50,588 bases of DNA, from positions 1 to 50,588 of the forward strand of contig CAOKNI010000006.1 of NCBI GenBank assembly GCA_948470005.1. The letters run 5' to 3'. Source of the DNA: an uncultured Mycoplasmatota bacterium. Its GTDB lineage: Bacteria; Bacillota_I; Bacilli_A; RF39; UBA660. Made by a program: the position numbers and the translations under genes. How positions within the stretch are numbered: position 1 is the first letter of the stretch; each line of letters opens with the position of its first letter. Shown here piece by piece: positions 33,081-42,646 of the stretch. The notes under the pieces are model-generated. The model saw nothing but the letters and a program-made list of their open reading frames with translations. It searched no databases and was not told the DNA's origin.

Positions 33081-34204
33081 TATATGTATTTTTTGAAATT
33101 TTTAAATTCGCTACTGTCTTCTAGATTAGTTTCAGATAATTCTTTTAGAAGTTTTTTCTGGAACATTGTTAATTTGCTAGGTATAACTACATTATATATA
33201 ACATACATGTTACCTTTACCAAGGCCATTTATCTTTTTAACGCCTTTACCTTTAAGTTTTACTTTTTCGTGAGATTGGGTGCCTGGCTTAACATCTAATA
33301 TGACATTACCAGTTAATGTTGGTATTTCTTTTTTACATCCTAATATAGCCTCAGTTATAGTAAGTGGTACTTCTAAATAAACATCTTCTTCTTCTCGCTC
33401 AAATAATTCATGAGGTTTTACTTTAAATTCTAAGTAGATATCACCATTTGGACCTCCGTTAAAACCAGCACCACCTTTACCAGATATACGTAGCTGGTAA
33501 CCAGTGTCAATGCCCTCAGGTATAGTAACTTCAATTGATTTACGAACTCTTACATGCCCCTTTCCACTACATTCGCTACATATTTCCTTGTATGTATGAC
33601 CAGAGCCACCACACGCATTACATGTAGTTTGAGTTTGGAATACGCCAAATAAGGAGCGCTGCTCGCTAATAATACGACCAGAACCGCCACAGGTAGAACA
33701 AGTCGTTTCTTTAAAGCCACCATCACCATGACATTTAGGACATTTCTCATTTAAGTCAAGACTAATTTCTTTTTTGCAACCAAAGGCTGCTTCTTCAAAA
33801 GTAAGAGTTACACTAACGAGGCTATCTTCCCCTTTTCGTGGCCGCTTAGAACTAGAATGTGTTCCACCTCCAAAACCAGAAAATCCACTAAACCCGCTAA
33901 AGCTACCGCCAAATAAATCACTAAAGATATCACTCAAATCTATATCTTCCGCACTAAAGCCACTATAATTAGCTCCACCATTATTCGTGAATGCTTGATG
34001 ACCAAATTGGTCGTATTGTCGTCTTTTGGCAGGGTCAGATAAAATAGCATAAGCTTCGCCGACTTCTTTAAATTTAGCCTCATCTCCTGTTTGCTTATTA
34101 TCAGGATGGTATGTTTTGGCAAGACGACGGAAAGCTCTTTTTATTTCTTCATCAGTTGCGGTTTTAGATACACCTAAAACCTCATAATAATCTTTTTTAT
34201 TCAT
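33080..34204 (-). CDS. dnaJ: Hsp40 co-chaperone DnaJ
   Basis: Stimulates DnaK ATPase and delivers substrates. 374 residues with the full type I layout. J domain has KTYHPDNK (HPD at 33-35). The Gly/Phe region is about 75-115 (GGSFSGFSGFSGFGGG). Four CxxCxGxG zinc repeats follow: CPKCHGDGG, CSTCGGSGR, CNACGGSGH and CSECSGKGH. The last is slightly atypical (Ser for Gly). The C-terminal substrate domain has ISGKGGAGFNGGPNGDIYLE. Last gene of the heat-shock operon, 12 bases after pepF. Confidence 0.97.
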   Translation of the reverse strand: MNKKDYYEVLGVSKTATDEEIKRAFRRLAKTYHPDNKQTGDEAKFKEVGEAYAILSDPAKRRQYDQFGHQAFTNNGGANYSGFSAEDIDLSDIFSDLFGGSFSGFSGFSGFGGGTHSSSKRPRKGEDSLVSVTLTFEEAAFGCKKEISLDLNEKCPKCHGDGGFKETTCSTCGGSGRIISEQRSLFGVFQTQTTCNACGGSGHTYKEICSECSGKGHVRVRKSIEVTIPEGIDTGYQLRISGKGGAGFNGGPNGDIYLEFKVKPHELFEREEEDVYLEVPLTITEAILGCKKEIPTLTGNVILDVKPGTQSHEKVKLKGKGVKKINGLGKGNMYVIYNVVIPSKLTMFQKKLLKELSETNLEDSSEFKNFKKYI

Positions 34205-34216
34205 TTTTATACACCT

Positions 34217-36010
34217 CTATATTTCTTTTAATTTTATAAGTTCTGTTACTAAATCATCAAAATAGGCAAAAGCGGCATCTAAAGTTTTAGCATCTTCCAT
34301 GTCAACTCCAGCAATTTTTAAAGACTCAATTGGTGTTTTAGTACAGCCAAGGCTTAAAAACTCTAAATAATTCGAAACTGCATTTTCTTTATTATTTAAA
34401 ATATCACTTGCAATTTTAATTGCCGCAGCATAAGCAGTTGCATACTGATAAACATAGAAATTCATATAAAAGTGCGGAATACGTTCCCACTCATATTTAA
34501 TGCATTCATCAACTATAATGTTTTCACCAAAATAAGCTTTATTTAATTTATAATATGTATCACATAAAAGTTCATGAGTTAAAATTTCACCAGAGGCTTC
34601 TAATTCGTGAATAGTACGTTCAAACTCAGCAAACATGGTTTGACGATATATAGTTGATTTGAAATCGCTTATTAAATCATCAATAAGATAACTTTTTTCA
34701 TCCTTGCTAGTTGTATTAGCTATCAAATACTTGCTTAATAAAATTTGATTTACTTGGCTTGCTACTTCTGCGACAAAAATGGAATAACCATAGTCATTAT
34801 AGCTTTGATTTTTAATCGCATAATAATAATGCATTGCATGTCCTAACTCATGAGCAAGGGTAGAAACATTATTTAAAGTGCCATCAAAACTCAATAATAC
34901 ATAAGGATGGACATTATAGCAAGCAGTACAATATGCCCCATTTCTTTTGCCATCATTAGGACAAAAATCTATCCATTTTTCACTAAATGCTAAGCTTAAG
35001 TTTTTAAGATAGTCAGAACCTAATACACTTAATGATTTATTAAGAAGCTCTTGTGCTTCTTGTATTGTATACTCATGTCTAATTTCTTTAGTTATAGGAG
35101 CAAAAGTATCATATATATGAAGTTCTTCTACTCCAAGCATTTCTCTTTTTAAAGCCCAAAATTTGGATAAAGGCTTAATATTTTTTTGAACAGAATTAAT
35201 TAAATTAGTATAAATACGTTCTGGAATGTCATTGCGAAACAAAGAAGCACTTAAAGCACTTTTATATTTTTTTACTTTAGCAAGACGATTATTTTTATTA
35301 ACTTCACTAGCTAAAAGTGATGCATAAGTATTTTTGAAATTACCATAAGTATTTAATAGTCTGGTAAATGCTTCTTTTCTTACTTCACGATTGGAGCTTT
35401 CAATAAACCTACGATAACTTTTTTCCGTTAATTCTTCCTCTTCGCCTAAGTCATTCGTAATTTTACCAAATACCATATCCGCATCACTTAAAGAAGAATA
35501 TACTTCATCAGACGTTTTAAAAACACTCGAAATACTAGATATTAGTTTTTCTTCTTTAGCACTTAAAATGTGTTTTTTTAATTTATATATGTCTTTTAAA
35601 ACTCTTTCATATTCTTTAAGTTTAGGTTCTTCCGCAAGAAAATTTGTTATAACATCATATTTTTGTTTTAATAATTCAGGAACAATAAATGATGTTTCTT
35701 CACAATAAGTTTGATATAGTTTATATGCTTTACCAAATAATTCTTGGTAATAAGTATTAGTGGTATCTTGGTCATTTTGAATATGAGCATATATATAAAC
35801 TTGCTCTAAATCTTTATTAAATTCGGTATCAAACTTAAGAGCTTCGTATAAAGTTGTGGCATTATCAAGAAGATGCCCTTTATATTTTTTTATAGTTGGG
35901 AGCTTTGCAATAAGTTCATTAATTTTATCGTTAAACTCAGCATCGGAATTATATAAATCTTTGACACTCCATTTTAAATCTTCAATATAGTCTTTTCGTA
36001 ATTTTGCCAT
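34217..36010 (-). CDS. pepF: Oligoendopeptidase F (M3 family metallopeptidase)
   Basis: Cytoplasmic zinc peptidase that cuts short peptides. 597 residues, normal for PepF. The zinc motif HELGHAMHYYYA lies near residue 385, with a downstream Glu ligand in SIFVAEVASQVNQ and the substrate-side motif YEWERIPHFYMNFYVYQYAT near the end. It is placed between dnaK and dnaJ, an unusual position that would put peptide recycling under heat-shock control (inference). A stable hairpin precedes it. Confidence 0.93.
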   Translation of the reverse strand: MAKLRKDYIEDLKWSVKDLYNSDAEFNDKINELIAKLPTIKKYKGHLLDNATTLYEALKFDTEFNKDLEQVYIYAHIQNDQDTTNTYYQELFGKAYKLYQTYCEETSFIVPELLKQKYDVITNFLAEEPKLKEYERVLKDIYKLKKHILSAKEEKLISSISSVFKTSDEVYSSLSDADMVFGKITNDLGEEEELTEKSYRRFIESSNREVRKEAFTRLLNTYGNFKNTYASLLASEVNKNNRLAKVKKYKSALSASLFRNDIPERIYTNLINSVQKNIKPLSKFWALKREMLGVEELHIYDTFAPITKEIRHEYTIQEAQELLNKSLSVLGSDYLKNLSLAFSEKWIDFCPNDGKRNGAYCTACYNVHPYVLLSFDGTLNNVSTLAHELGHAMHYYYAIKNQSYNDYGYSIFVAEVASQVNQILLSKYLIANTTSKDEKSYLIDDLISDFKSTIYRQTMFAEFERTIHELEASGEILTHELLCDTYYKLNKAYFGENIIVDECIKYEWERIPHFYMNFYVYQYATAYAAAIKIASDILNNKENAVSNYLEFLSLGCTKTPIESLKIAGVDMEDAKTLDAAFAYFDDLVTELIKLKEI

Positions 36011-36026
36011 GATTATCCTTTCAACT

Positions 36027-36059
36027 AACAGAAAGTTCTAGCTTTACTAGAACTCTGTT
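36027..36059 (-). promoter_or_regulatory. Stem-loop between dnaK and pepF
   Basis: Minus strand AACAGAGTTCTAG / CTAGAACTTTCTGTT, 13-14 bp with one bulge and a five-base loop, without a long T run. It probably protects the upstream messenger or attenuates read-through, giving less pepF-dnaJ than dnaK. Confidence 0.55.
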
Positions 36060-37906
36060 TATTTTTCTTCGTATGAAGCTTCAGCAACATCATCATCTGT
36101 TTTCTTAGATTTTTTATCTTTATTATCTGTAGGTTCAGCCTCAGCTTCTGAAGTATTATTTTCGCCTTTTTTAGCAGCTTCTTCATAAACTTTAGTAGCT
36201 AACTTCATGGCTATTTCATTTAAACTTTCAGTCTTTTTCTTAATATCATCAACATCATTAGCTTCCATAGCTTTTTTAAGTTCTTCGATTTTTTCTTCAG
36301 CATCTTTCTTATCTTTTTCGTCTACTTTATCGCCTAAATCTTTGATAGCTTTTTCAGTAGCAAAAATCATACTATCAGCTTCATTACGAACTTCGGCCTC
36401 AGCTTTACGTTTTTCGTCAGCTTCTTTATTAGCTTCAGCTTCTTTCATCATTTTATCTATTTCTTCATCGCTTAAATTAGTTGAAGAAGTAATAGTAATA
36501 GATTGTTCTTTATTTGTGCCAAGGTCTTTTGCTGTAACATTAACGATACCATTAGCATCAATATCAAATTTAACTTCAATTTGAGGTATGCCACGTGGAG
36601 CTGGTGGAATATTTGTAAGTTGGAAGTTACCTAGAGTCTTATTGTCATAAGCCATTGGTCTTTCACCTTGTAATACATGAATATCTACGGCTGGTTGATT
36701 ATCAGCGGCAGTTGAGAATACTTGACTCTTGCTAGTTGGAATTGTAGTATTTCTTGGGATTAAAACAGTCATAACGTTTCCTAAAGTCTCAAGTCCTAGC
36801 GATAATGGTGTAACATCTAGTAAAACAATATCTTCTACTTCGCCAGTTAAAACACCACCTTGGATAGCTGCACCCATAGCAACAACTTCGTCTGGGTTAA
36901 CGCTCTTATTAGGTTCTTGACCAAGTTCTTTTTTAACTAATTCTTGGATATATGGAATACGGGTTGAACCACCAACTAAAATTACTTTATCAATATCTTT
37001 AGCAGTTAATTTAGCATCTTTTAGAGCTTTACGAACTGATTCCATAGTTGAATCAAATAAATCACGGCATAAATCTTCAAATTTAGCTTTAGTTAAAGTA
37101 GTTTCAAAATGAACTGGCCCTTCATCATTTTGGGCAATAAATGGTAAGCTAATAGATGCAGTAGTCATACCAGATAAATCTTTTTTAGCTTTTTCAGCAG
37201 CATCTTTAATACGTTGCATAGCCATTTTATCTTTAGATAAATCAATACTGTTTTCTTTTTTGAATTCAGCAACTAAATGGTCAATGATACGATTATCGAA
37301 GTCGTCACCACCTAAACGGTTATTTCCGGTAGTAGATTTAACTTCAAAAACACCATCACCAAGTTCCATAATAGAAACATCGAATGTTCCACCACCCAAG
37401 TCATAAACTAAAATAGTTTGTAATTTATCTTGTTTATCAAGACCATATGCTAAAGCGGCAGCGGTTGGTTCATTAATAATTCTTTCTACTTCAAGGCCTG
37501 CAATCTTACCAGCATTCTTAGTAGCTTGACGTTCAGCATCATTAAAGTAGGCAGGAACAGTGATTACAGCTTTAGTAACTTTTTCACCTAAATAAGCCTC
37601 AGCATCTCTTTTAAGTTTAGCAAGAATTTTAGCACTTATTTCTTCAGCAGTATATTTCTTGCCATTAGCTTCCACTTTTTCAGCTGTACCCATTTTTCTT
37701 TTAATAGAAGAAATTGTATTTTTAGCATTAGTTACAGCTTGGTTACGAGCAATTTGCCCTACCATTTCTTCGTCGCCTTTAAATGCCACAACTGAAGGTG
37801 TTGTACGAGCTCCTTCAGGGTTAGTTATAACCTTAGGTTCTCCTCCTTCTAATACGGCAACACAACTATTTGTGGTACCTAAATCGATTCCTATAATTTT
37901 ACTCAT
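36059..37906 (-). CDS. dnaK: Hsp70 chaperone DnaK
   Basis: ATP-driven chaperone. About 615 residues from the ATG at 37906 (AAAGGA upstream); the TTG at 37924 is rejected. Signatures are [60 protein letters not shown] and the linker [15 protein letters not shown]. The substrate domain has [20 protein letters not shown] and a charged C-terminal lid and tail. It follows the unknown 171-codon gene. Confidence 0.98.
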   Translation of the reverse strand: MSKIIGIDLGTTNSCVAVLEGGEPKVITNPEGARTTPSVVAFKGDEEMVGQIARNQAVTNAKNTISSIKRKMGTAEKVEANGKKYTAEEISAKILAKLKRDAEAYLGEKVTKAVITVPAYFNDAERQATKNAGKIAGLEVERIINEPTAAALAYGLDKQDKLQTILVYDLGGGTFDVSIMELGDGVFEVKSTTGNNRLGGDDFDNRIIDHLVAEFKKENSIDLSKDKMAMQRIKDAAEKAKKDLSGMTTASISLPFIAQNDEGPVHFETTLTKAKFEDLCRDLFDSTMESVRKALKDAKLTAKDIDKVILVGGSTRIPYIQELVKKELGQEPNKSVNPDEVVAMGAAIQGGVLTGEVEDIVLLDVTPLSLGLETLGNVMTVLIPRNTTIPTSKSQVFSTAADNQPAVDIHVLQGERPMAYDNKTLGNFQLTNIPPAPRGIPQIEVKFDIDANGIVNVTAKDLGTNKEQSITITSSTNLSDEEIDKMMKEAEANKEADEKRKAEAEVRNEADSMIFATEKAIKDLGDKVDEKDKKDAEEKIEELKKAMEANDVDDIKKKTESLNEIAMKLATKVYEEAAKKGENNTSEAEAEPTDNKDKKSKKTDDDVAEASYEEK

Positions 37907-37920
37907 CTTTATCATTCCTT

Positions 37921-38436
37921 TCAATTTTTATTTAAGGGTAATTTTTTAACCCAATCTAAGAGTAATTTATTATATTCTTTTATTTCATTATAAACATCTT
38001 TATTATCACGAACTTTATTATCTCGATAGTAATCAATAATATGTTCGATAGTATCAAAATTTTCCTCGTCAAACGTTTTTATTTTTTCGAATCCTGGAGG
38101 TAAATTCTTAAACTTATAATCTTCTGCAAATTTGATATAAATTGAAGTTACTGTTCTAGGATAAATAATTTTAAATCTTTTATCAGTAACATCGCAAATA
38201 TAATATTCGATATAATCTTCTTTTAATTTTTCTTCATTTAGAAAACATTTATCACAAATCATACTATAGTAGTCATTAGAACTAATATGACCACTACAGC
38301 AGTATTCGGTTTTATATCCTTTTTTATTTAATATTGATATTGCCTCAGCTATATCATCATCTACTTCAATGATTTTGCTATCAGGAATAAGTTCAAAAGA
38401 TTCACTATCAATAAACGTGTGATTATTGTGCTTCAT
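37921..38436 (-). CDS. Unknown protein with CCSGH motif inside the heat-shock operon
   Basis: About 171 residues from the ATG at 38436, which overlaps the grpE end. The core is [20 protein letters not shown] followed by GHIS, then [32 protein letters not shown] and a helical tail. The clustered Cys and His (CCSGH and CDKC) could bind a metal, but spacing does not match a classical zinc ribbon. Similar GY-x-T-x-x-CCSGH proteins occur scattered in Firmicutes and phages, without known function as far as I recall. Its stop lies 15 bases before the dnaK ATG, so it is co-expressed with grpE and dnaK. Confidence 0.6.
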   Translation of the reverse strand: MKHNNHTFIDSESFELIPDSKIIEVDDDIAEAISILNKKGYKTEYCCSGHISSNDYYSMICDKCFLNEEKLKEDYIEYYICDVTDKRFKIIYPRTVTSIYIKFAEDYKFKNLPPGFEKIKTFDEENFDTIEHIIDYYRDNKVRDNKDVYNEIKEYNKLLLDWVKKLPLNKN

Positions 38437-39016
38437 TATTTTTTTCACTTACTTTAACCATAGCTGACCTTAGTATTTTATCATTGTACATATATCCTTT
38501 TTGTAAAACATCAAGAACAGTACCTGCTTCTACCTCATTATTAATCTCGGTTGCAACACCATTCATAATATTTGGATCAAATGGTTTATTTAAAGCATCT
38601 ATTTCAGATACACCTTTTGATTTTAAGATTTCTAGTAAGTTATCATAAATCATTTTAAAACCACTTAAGAATTTATCCGCACCTTCTATTCTTGTATTTA
38701 GTGCCCGTTCAAAGTTGTCAATGACTGGTAAAATTCGTTCAACCATATCCATACCATCATATTTATAAGCATTAGCAAGGTCAAGATCAAATCTTCGGCG
38801 CATATTTTGCATTTCTGCAGTAATCCTTAAAACCTTTTCTTTAAGCTCTAAGTTAGCTACTCGTAGTTCTTCTTTTTCTTTATCAAGCTTTTTCTTTTCC
38901 TTTTTTTCTTTTCTAGTTTCTTTTTTTTCTTCTACAACCTCTTCAGGGGGTTTTGGTTGTTCCTTGAAAGTTGTCTCTCTAGTTACAACCTCTTCTTTCG
39001 TTTCTTGTTCTTCCAT
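38423..39016 (-). CDS. grpE: GrpE nucleotide exchange factor
   Basis: Releases ADP from DnaK. 197 residues. The N-terminal third is a highly charged Lys/Glu coiled coil (EEKKETRKEKKEKKKLDKEK). The core has LRITAEMQNMRRRFDLDLAN, VERILPVIDNFERALNT, FLSGFKMIYDNLLEILKSKG and PFDPNIMNGVATEINNEVEA. The end has VLDVLQKGYMYNDKILRSAM. It abuts hrcA with no gap. Confidence 0.95.
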   Translation of the reverse strand: MEEQETKEEVVTRETTFKEQPKPPEEVVEEKKETRKEKKEKKKLDKEKEELRVANLELKEKVLRITAEMQNMRRRFDLDLANAYKYDGMDMVERILPVIDNFERALNTRIEGADKFLSGFKMIYDNLLEILKSKGVSEIDALNKPFDPNIMNGVATEINNEVEAGTVLDVLQKGYMYNDKILRSAMVKVSEKNNEAQ

Positions 39017-40018
39017 TTAATCACCTTTTTCCTCTAACCATTTGTTTAAAATATTTAAAACACCAACAACTTTGTCATATTCCATCCTTTTAGGGCCAAC
39101 AATTGCAATTGTTCCTTTTTCTCCGCCTAATTTATAATTAGTCTTAATGACAGTAACATTATCATCAAACTCATTTTCTTTACCAATATAAATGCTAATA
39201 TTTTTGTCATCCGATTTTTCAATTTTTTTAACCCATTTATCATCTTCTAATTTTGTTATTAGGCGTTTCATTTCAGTAGTATCATTATATTCGGGCTGAT
39301 TTAACATTTTGGTCTTGCCAACAACATGAAAATTTTCTTTGTTGCTCACAAAATCGTTAAAGGCATCATAGAAAATGCCATATATGGTTTCATATTGTTT
39401 TACCTGGGCAGATATAATAGGCTTTATTTCATATTCTAGACGTTCCGATATAATAGAAATAGGCGTACCGATAAGCATTTTATTAATTATTTCACTTGTT
39501 TTTACCACTTCTTTTAAATTAATATTTTCGCCTATAGTAAATTGCTTATTTTTAACTATACCTTTGTCAGTACATACTAGAGCAACAATATGTTCTTCGT
39601 CTAAAGGAATTATAGAAATTTGTTTTAAAGTATTTTCTTCACTTTCTTTTCCTAAAGAAATACTTGTATAATTAGTTATGTCACTAATAATTTCTAAACA
39701 CCTTTCGATGGCATCACTAACCATTAAATTCTGATTAGAAAATATGGTTTGCAATTTTAACATATCTTCGCCCGTTAATTCTTTAGGCTCCATTAATTCA
39801 TCAACATAATATTTGTAACCTTGTTCACTTGGAATACGGCCACTGGATATATGATTTTTTTCAATAAATCCTAATTTTTCTAGAGAAGCCATTTCATTTC
39901 TGATAGTTGCACTAGAACAATTAAATTTATCACATAAATGTTTAGAGCCAATAGGTTTAGCTTCTTTAATATAGCATTCGACTATTTCTTTTAAAATCAT
40001 TCTTTGTCTATTTTCCAT
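39017..40018 (-). CDS. hrcA: Heat-inducible transcription repressor HrcA
   Basis: Represses its own operon by binding CIRCE operators; GroEL activity controls it. About 333 residues from the ATG at 40018 (AGGTGG upstream), not the longer TTG frame. The winged-helix start MENRQRMILKEIVECYIKEA, GSKHLCDKFNCSSATIRNEM, ASLEKLGFIEKNHISSGRIP and SEQGYKYYVDEL are diagnostic; the end has VVGVLNILNKWLEE. First gene of the operon. Confidence 0.95.
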   Translation of the reverse strand: MENRQRMILKEIVECYIKEAKPIGSKHLCDKFNCSSATIRNEMASLEKLGFIEKNHISSGRIPSEQGYKYYVDELMEPKELTGEDMLKLQTIFSNQNLMVSDAIERCLEIISDITNYTSISLGKESEENTLKQISIIPLDEEHIVALVCTDKGIVKNKQFTIGENINLKEVVKTSEIINKMLIGTPISIISERLEYEIKPIISAQVKQYETIYGIFYDAFNDFVSNKENFHVVGKTKMLNQPEYNDTTEMKRLITKLEDDKWVKKIEKSDDKNISIYIGKENEFDDNVTVIKTNYKLGGEKGTIAIVGPKRMEYDKVVGVLNILNKWLEEKGD

Positions 40019-40032
40019 GTTACCACCTATTG

Positions 40033-40059
40033 TTAGCACTATAAACTTTTCAGTGCTAA
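40033..40059 (-). promoter_or_regulatory. CIRCE operator
   Basis: TTAGCACT, 11 bases, AGTGCTAA: the CIRCE inverted repeat with its two innermost bases changed (consensus TTAGCACTC-N9-GAGTGCTAA). It lies between the -10 and the hrcA ribosome site, the standard HrcA-binding position. Confidence 0.92.
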
Positions 40060-40063
40060 TCAC

Positions 40064-40092
40064 ATTATAATATTATGCTTAGCACTTGTCAA
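40064..40092 (-). promoter_or_regulatory. Consensus sigma-A promoter of hrcA operon
   Basis: On the minus strand TTGACA (40087-40092), exactly 17 bp, TATAAT (40064-40069). Both hexamers are perfect. A second degenerate CIRCE overlaps the -35. Confidence 0.92.
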
Positions 40093-40106
40093 TATATAAC
40101 TGCTAA
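40079..40106 (-). promoter_or_regulatory. Second, degenerate CIRCE-like operator
   Basis: TTAGCACTT (40079-40087), 10 bases, AACTGCTAA (40098-40106). One arm is good, the other has a changed base, and the spacer is one longer than consensus. It overlaps the -35, so HrcA binding here would block polymerase directly. Confidence 0.55.
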
Positions 40107-40142
40107 TTTTTCTAAATTTGACAAAAAACGTGAAACATTAAA

Positions 40143-40936
40143 TTATCTATTCATAAAACGATGCTGATAATCGCTTAAATTCTCTTCGGTTAAAATGCCA
40201 TTAGAACGAGGCATTAAGAAATTGTAATCAAAAGTTCTTCCATGATTAGCGTGTACATAGTCACTTATTGTAAGGTAAAAACGACGACCGGTTATAAATG
40301 AAGACTTTTCAAATATTCCACTATTTCGAAAACGAAGTTTATTTATTTTTTCTTGGAATTCTTGCGATAAAACTCGTTTTTAACACTAGCAATAGCATTT
40401 GCTATCCCTTCTGTGCTTTTTCTCTTAAGTAGTTCTGCAATAAGTGGTATTAAATGCAATAACGATTCATTAACTTGGCTTTCGCCAATGCTTGCTAATT
40501 CTTGTTTTCATTTTTCACTTAAAGTAGTCTCAGAATTTTTAAATAAAAACTCTAATGGTATTTTTATTTCAGGAATAGAAACACCATTATAATATCCATC
40601 CCCTCGCCAACTACTAGCGATTATATCATCTAGAATATCATATTCACAAATGCGAACCCCCAAATTTTCAAATCTGGTATACCAAGGGTCAACATATTGA
40701 AATGTTTTCACGCAATCCCAAGGAGAAGTAAAAAAGGAAATTCCTTTGCCAGTATGGTCATGCCAAGTTCTAAGCATTAAAATGGGGTCAGTGGTAATAG
40801 GAAGATAAATAAAATGTTCCGATACATTAAGTTATCCTAAGTCATAAAACAAATCTTCAGTAGTTAAGCCATCTTTATTAATAGGGCGCTTAAATAAATA
40901 GCCTAAATAATCAGGAATAAAGCGATATAATAACAT
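40143..40936 (-). pseudogene. Unknown gene broken by two stops and a frameshift
   Basis: Start ATG 40936: LLYRFIPDYLGYLFKRPINK, then TAA after FYDLG, then LNVSEHFIYLPITTDPILML, RTWHDHTGKGISFFTSPWDC, FENLGVRICEYDILDDIIAS. A TGA follows TTLSEK, then QELASIGESQVNESLLHLIP. After a frameshift near 40386: VLSQEFQEKINKLRFRNSGI, FITGRRFYLTISDYVHANHG and a stop at 40143. The intact product would have been about 263 residues. I do not recognise it. Confidence 0.75.
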
Positions 40937-41021
40937 AAAGACATACCTTTAAAATTGCTTTTTATTCTATACTATGCAAGATATAAAGTCAAGTTTTTAG
41001 TTATTATTCATAAACTTTAAT

Positions 41022-41396
41022 ATGGGCATAGGTGTAAAATTACAAAGACTTAGATATGAAGACTGGATATGGATAATATATTTTTTTATTGTGATTGGAG
41101 CATTACTTTCTAATTATTTTGAAAGAAAGTTTTTATTTTCCGAAAATGGTGCTGACCAAAAAAGATTTAAAGTTTTAAATATTACAATTTTTTGTGTGGC
41201 TTTCTTTATCTATTTATATTTTGTCTTAATTAATTATGAAGATGTTAAAAGCTTACGGCGTGATGCTACAAAAAAAGAGGTTATAACCTCACATGCTGCT
41301 TTAATTGGAGCTTTACTCTTTTTAGTCGGAGGAGCAATTTATTTATGGGTAGAAATAAACCGCGATACTCCAGAGGAAGACATAGGCCTACTTTAA
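41022..41396 (+). CDS. Three-helix membrane protein, unknown
   Basis: 124 residues with hydrophobic helices near 17-31, 50-70 and 91-110 (WIWIIYFFIVIGALLSNYF; TIFCVAFFIYLYFVLI; ALIGALLFLVGGAIYLWV). No Shine-Dalgarno is evident before the ATG at 41022. The 3' end overlaps the convergent deacetylase gene by nine bases. No family recognised. Confidence 0.5.
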   Translation: MGIGVKLQRLRYEDWIWIIYFFIVIGALLSNYFERKFLFSENGADQKRFKVLNITIFCVAFFIYLYFVLINYEDVKSLRRDATKKEVITSHAALIGALLFLVGGAIYLWVEINRDTPEEDIGLL

Positions 41397-42614
41397 GGAT
41401 GTATAGGCATGTCCAACTTCTAAGGTTTTATTTTTAAGCTTGGCAAGTTCACTTATGCTTACAACTTGATAACCCATTGCATAAAGTTTAGGCAGTACTA
41501 TTTTTAAAGCTTCATAACTAGTCTCATATAATTCATGCATTAAAATGATAGAACCATCACTTATATTATCTACTATATAACTTACAATATGGTCAACATT
41601 TTTATAACGCCAATCTTCTGTATCTAAATTCCAAAGAATAAATGGTACTTGAGCATTTTCTAAATTTTCTTTATTATAAGCTCCATATGGTGGACGTAAA
41701 TATTTAATCGTCTCGCCCGTAATATTATGATAAATTGTATTTACTTTGTTTAAGCTTTCAAAGACATCACTAGGAGAGTTTTTGGTTATATTCATGTGCT
41801 CATAAGTATGAGATGCCACTTCATTACCAGATTTATAAGTATCAGATACACATTTGCCACAAGAATTCATCATTGTTCCAACCATAAAAAATGTAGCGTG
41901 AGCTTTATTTTTGTTTAATTCATCTAATATTAAACTGTTATATTTTCCACTGGGACCATCATCAAATGTTAAGGCCACTGTTTTTTTATTATTACTATAT
42001 TTATAGCCATTTTCGTTTTCGTGAAATTCATCTAAATTAGGTGTAAAATCTAAGAATAATTTTATTTCTTGATAATTTATCCGTAAGCTTAATAGTTCAT
42101 GATAATTGTAAGGTATCTCATAATTATAATAAAAGATTATTATTTCATTATCTTTTACATAATAAAATTTATAACCTTCTTTATTTTTATTCTCAGCTAT
42201 AGCTTGAACAATGAAATTCGGATATTTTAAAGAGAGGAGCTCTATTTCTTTTTTAGTAAAATCAGCAAGATATTCGGGTTTTATAAAGTCCATAAAATCC
42301 ATTTTACGTCCAGTTTTCGTATCGATAATAACACTTGTAAAAGGATAATTAAAATCTTTTTGGTCTTCACTATTTTTATAAATCAAACTCGTAAACTCTT
42401 TGATACTGGTAGTTTCATAATCTAATTTTAAATTAGCATATTTTGCTTTAGTATCCGCAATAACTTTATTTATATCAACTGTATTTAAAGGACCACTAGT
42501 GAAAGAATTAGAATGCGATTTATTTCTAATAATATAGATTGCACATAAACCAATTAAAATCAGCGTTAGAATAATTATTATTATTTTTTCAATATTTAAT
42601 GCTTTAGATTTCAT
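41388..42614 (-). CDS. Membrane-anchored polysaccharide deacetylase (NodB domain)
   Basis: 408 residues. One N-terminal helix (about 9-29), an extracytoplasmic domain of the kind found in PgdA-like enzymes (about 50-205), then the NodB catalytic domain. Its motifs are VALTFDDGPSGKYN (catalytic Asp and metal Asp), SHTYEHMNIT (metal His pair), RPPYGAYN, LDTEDW and IILMHELYE. It probably removes acetyl groups from peptidoglycan or another surface glycan. It lies 32 bases after the ABC permease gene and may share its transcript. Confidence 0.88.
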   Translation of the reverse strand: MKSKALNIEKIIIIILTLILIGLCAIYIIRNKSHSNSFTSGPLNTVDINKVIADTKAKYANLKLDYETTSIKEFTSLIYKNSEDQKDFNYPFTSVIIDTKTGRKMDFMDFIKPEYLADFTKKEIELLSLKYPNFIVQAIAENKNKEGYKFYYVKDNEIIIFYYNYEIPYNYHELLSLRINYQEIKLFLDFTPNLDEFHENENGYKYSNNKKTVALTFDDGPSGKYNSLILDELNKNKAHATFFMVGTMMNSCGKCVSDTYKSGNEVASHTYEHMNITKNSPSDVFESLNKVNTIYHNITGETIKYLRPPYGAYNKENLENAQVPFILWNLDTEDWRYKNVDHIVSYIVDNISDGSIILMHELYETSYEALKIVLPKLYAMGYQVVSISELAKLKNKTLEVGHAYTSLK

Positions 42615-42646
42615 ACTACCACTACCTATAATTATTATAACTAATT

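Noticed and set aside
33774..33968. Plus-strand Pro/Leu/Ser-rich ORF within dnaJ
   Set aside because: Antisense of the Gly/Phe region of dnaJ.
36207..36584. Plus-strand Ser/Leu-rich ORF of 125 codons inside dnaK
   Set aside because: Antisense shadow of the charged C-terminal region of dnaK; no ribosome site.
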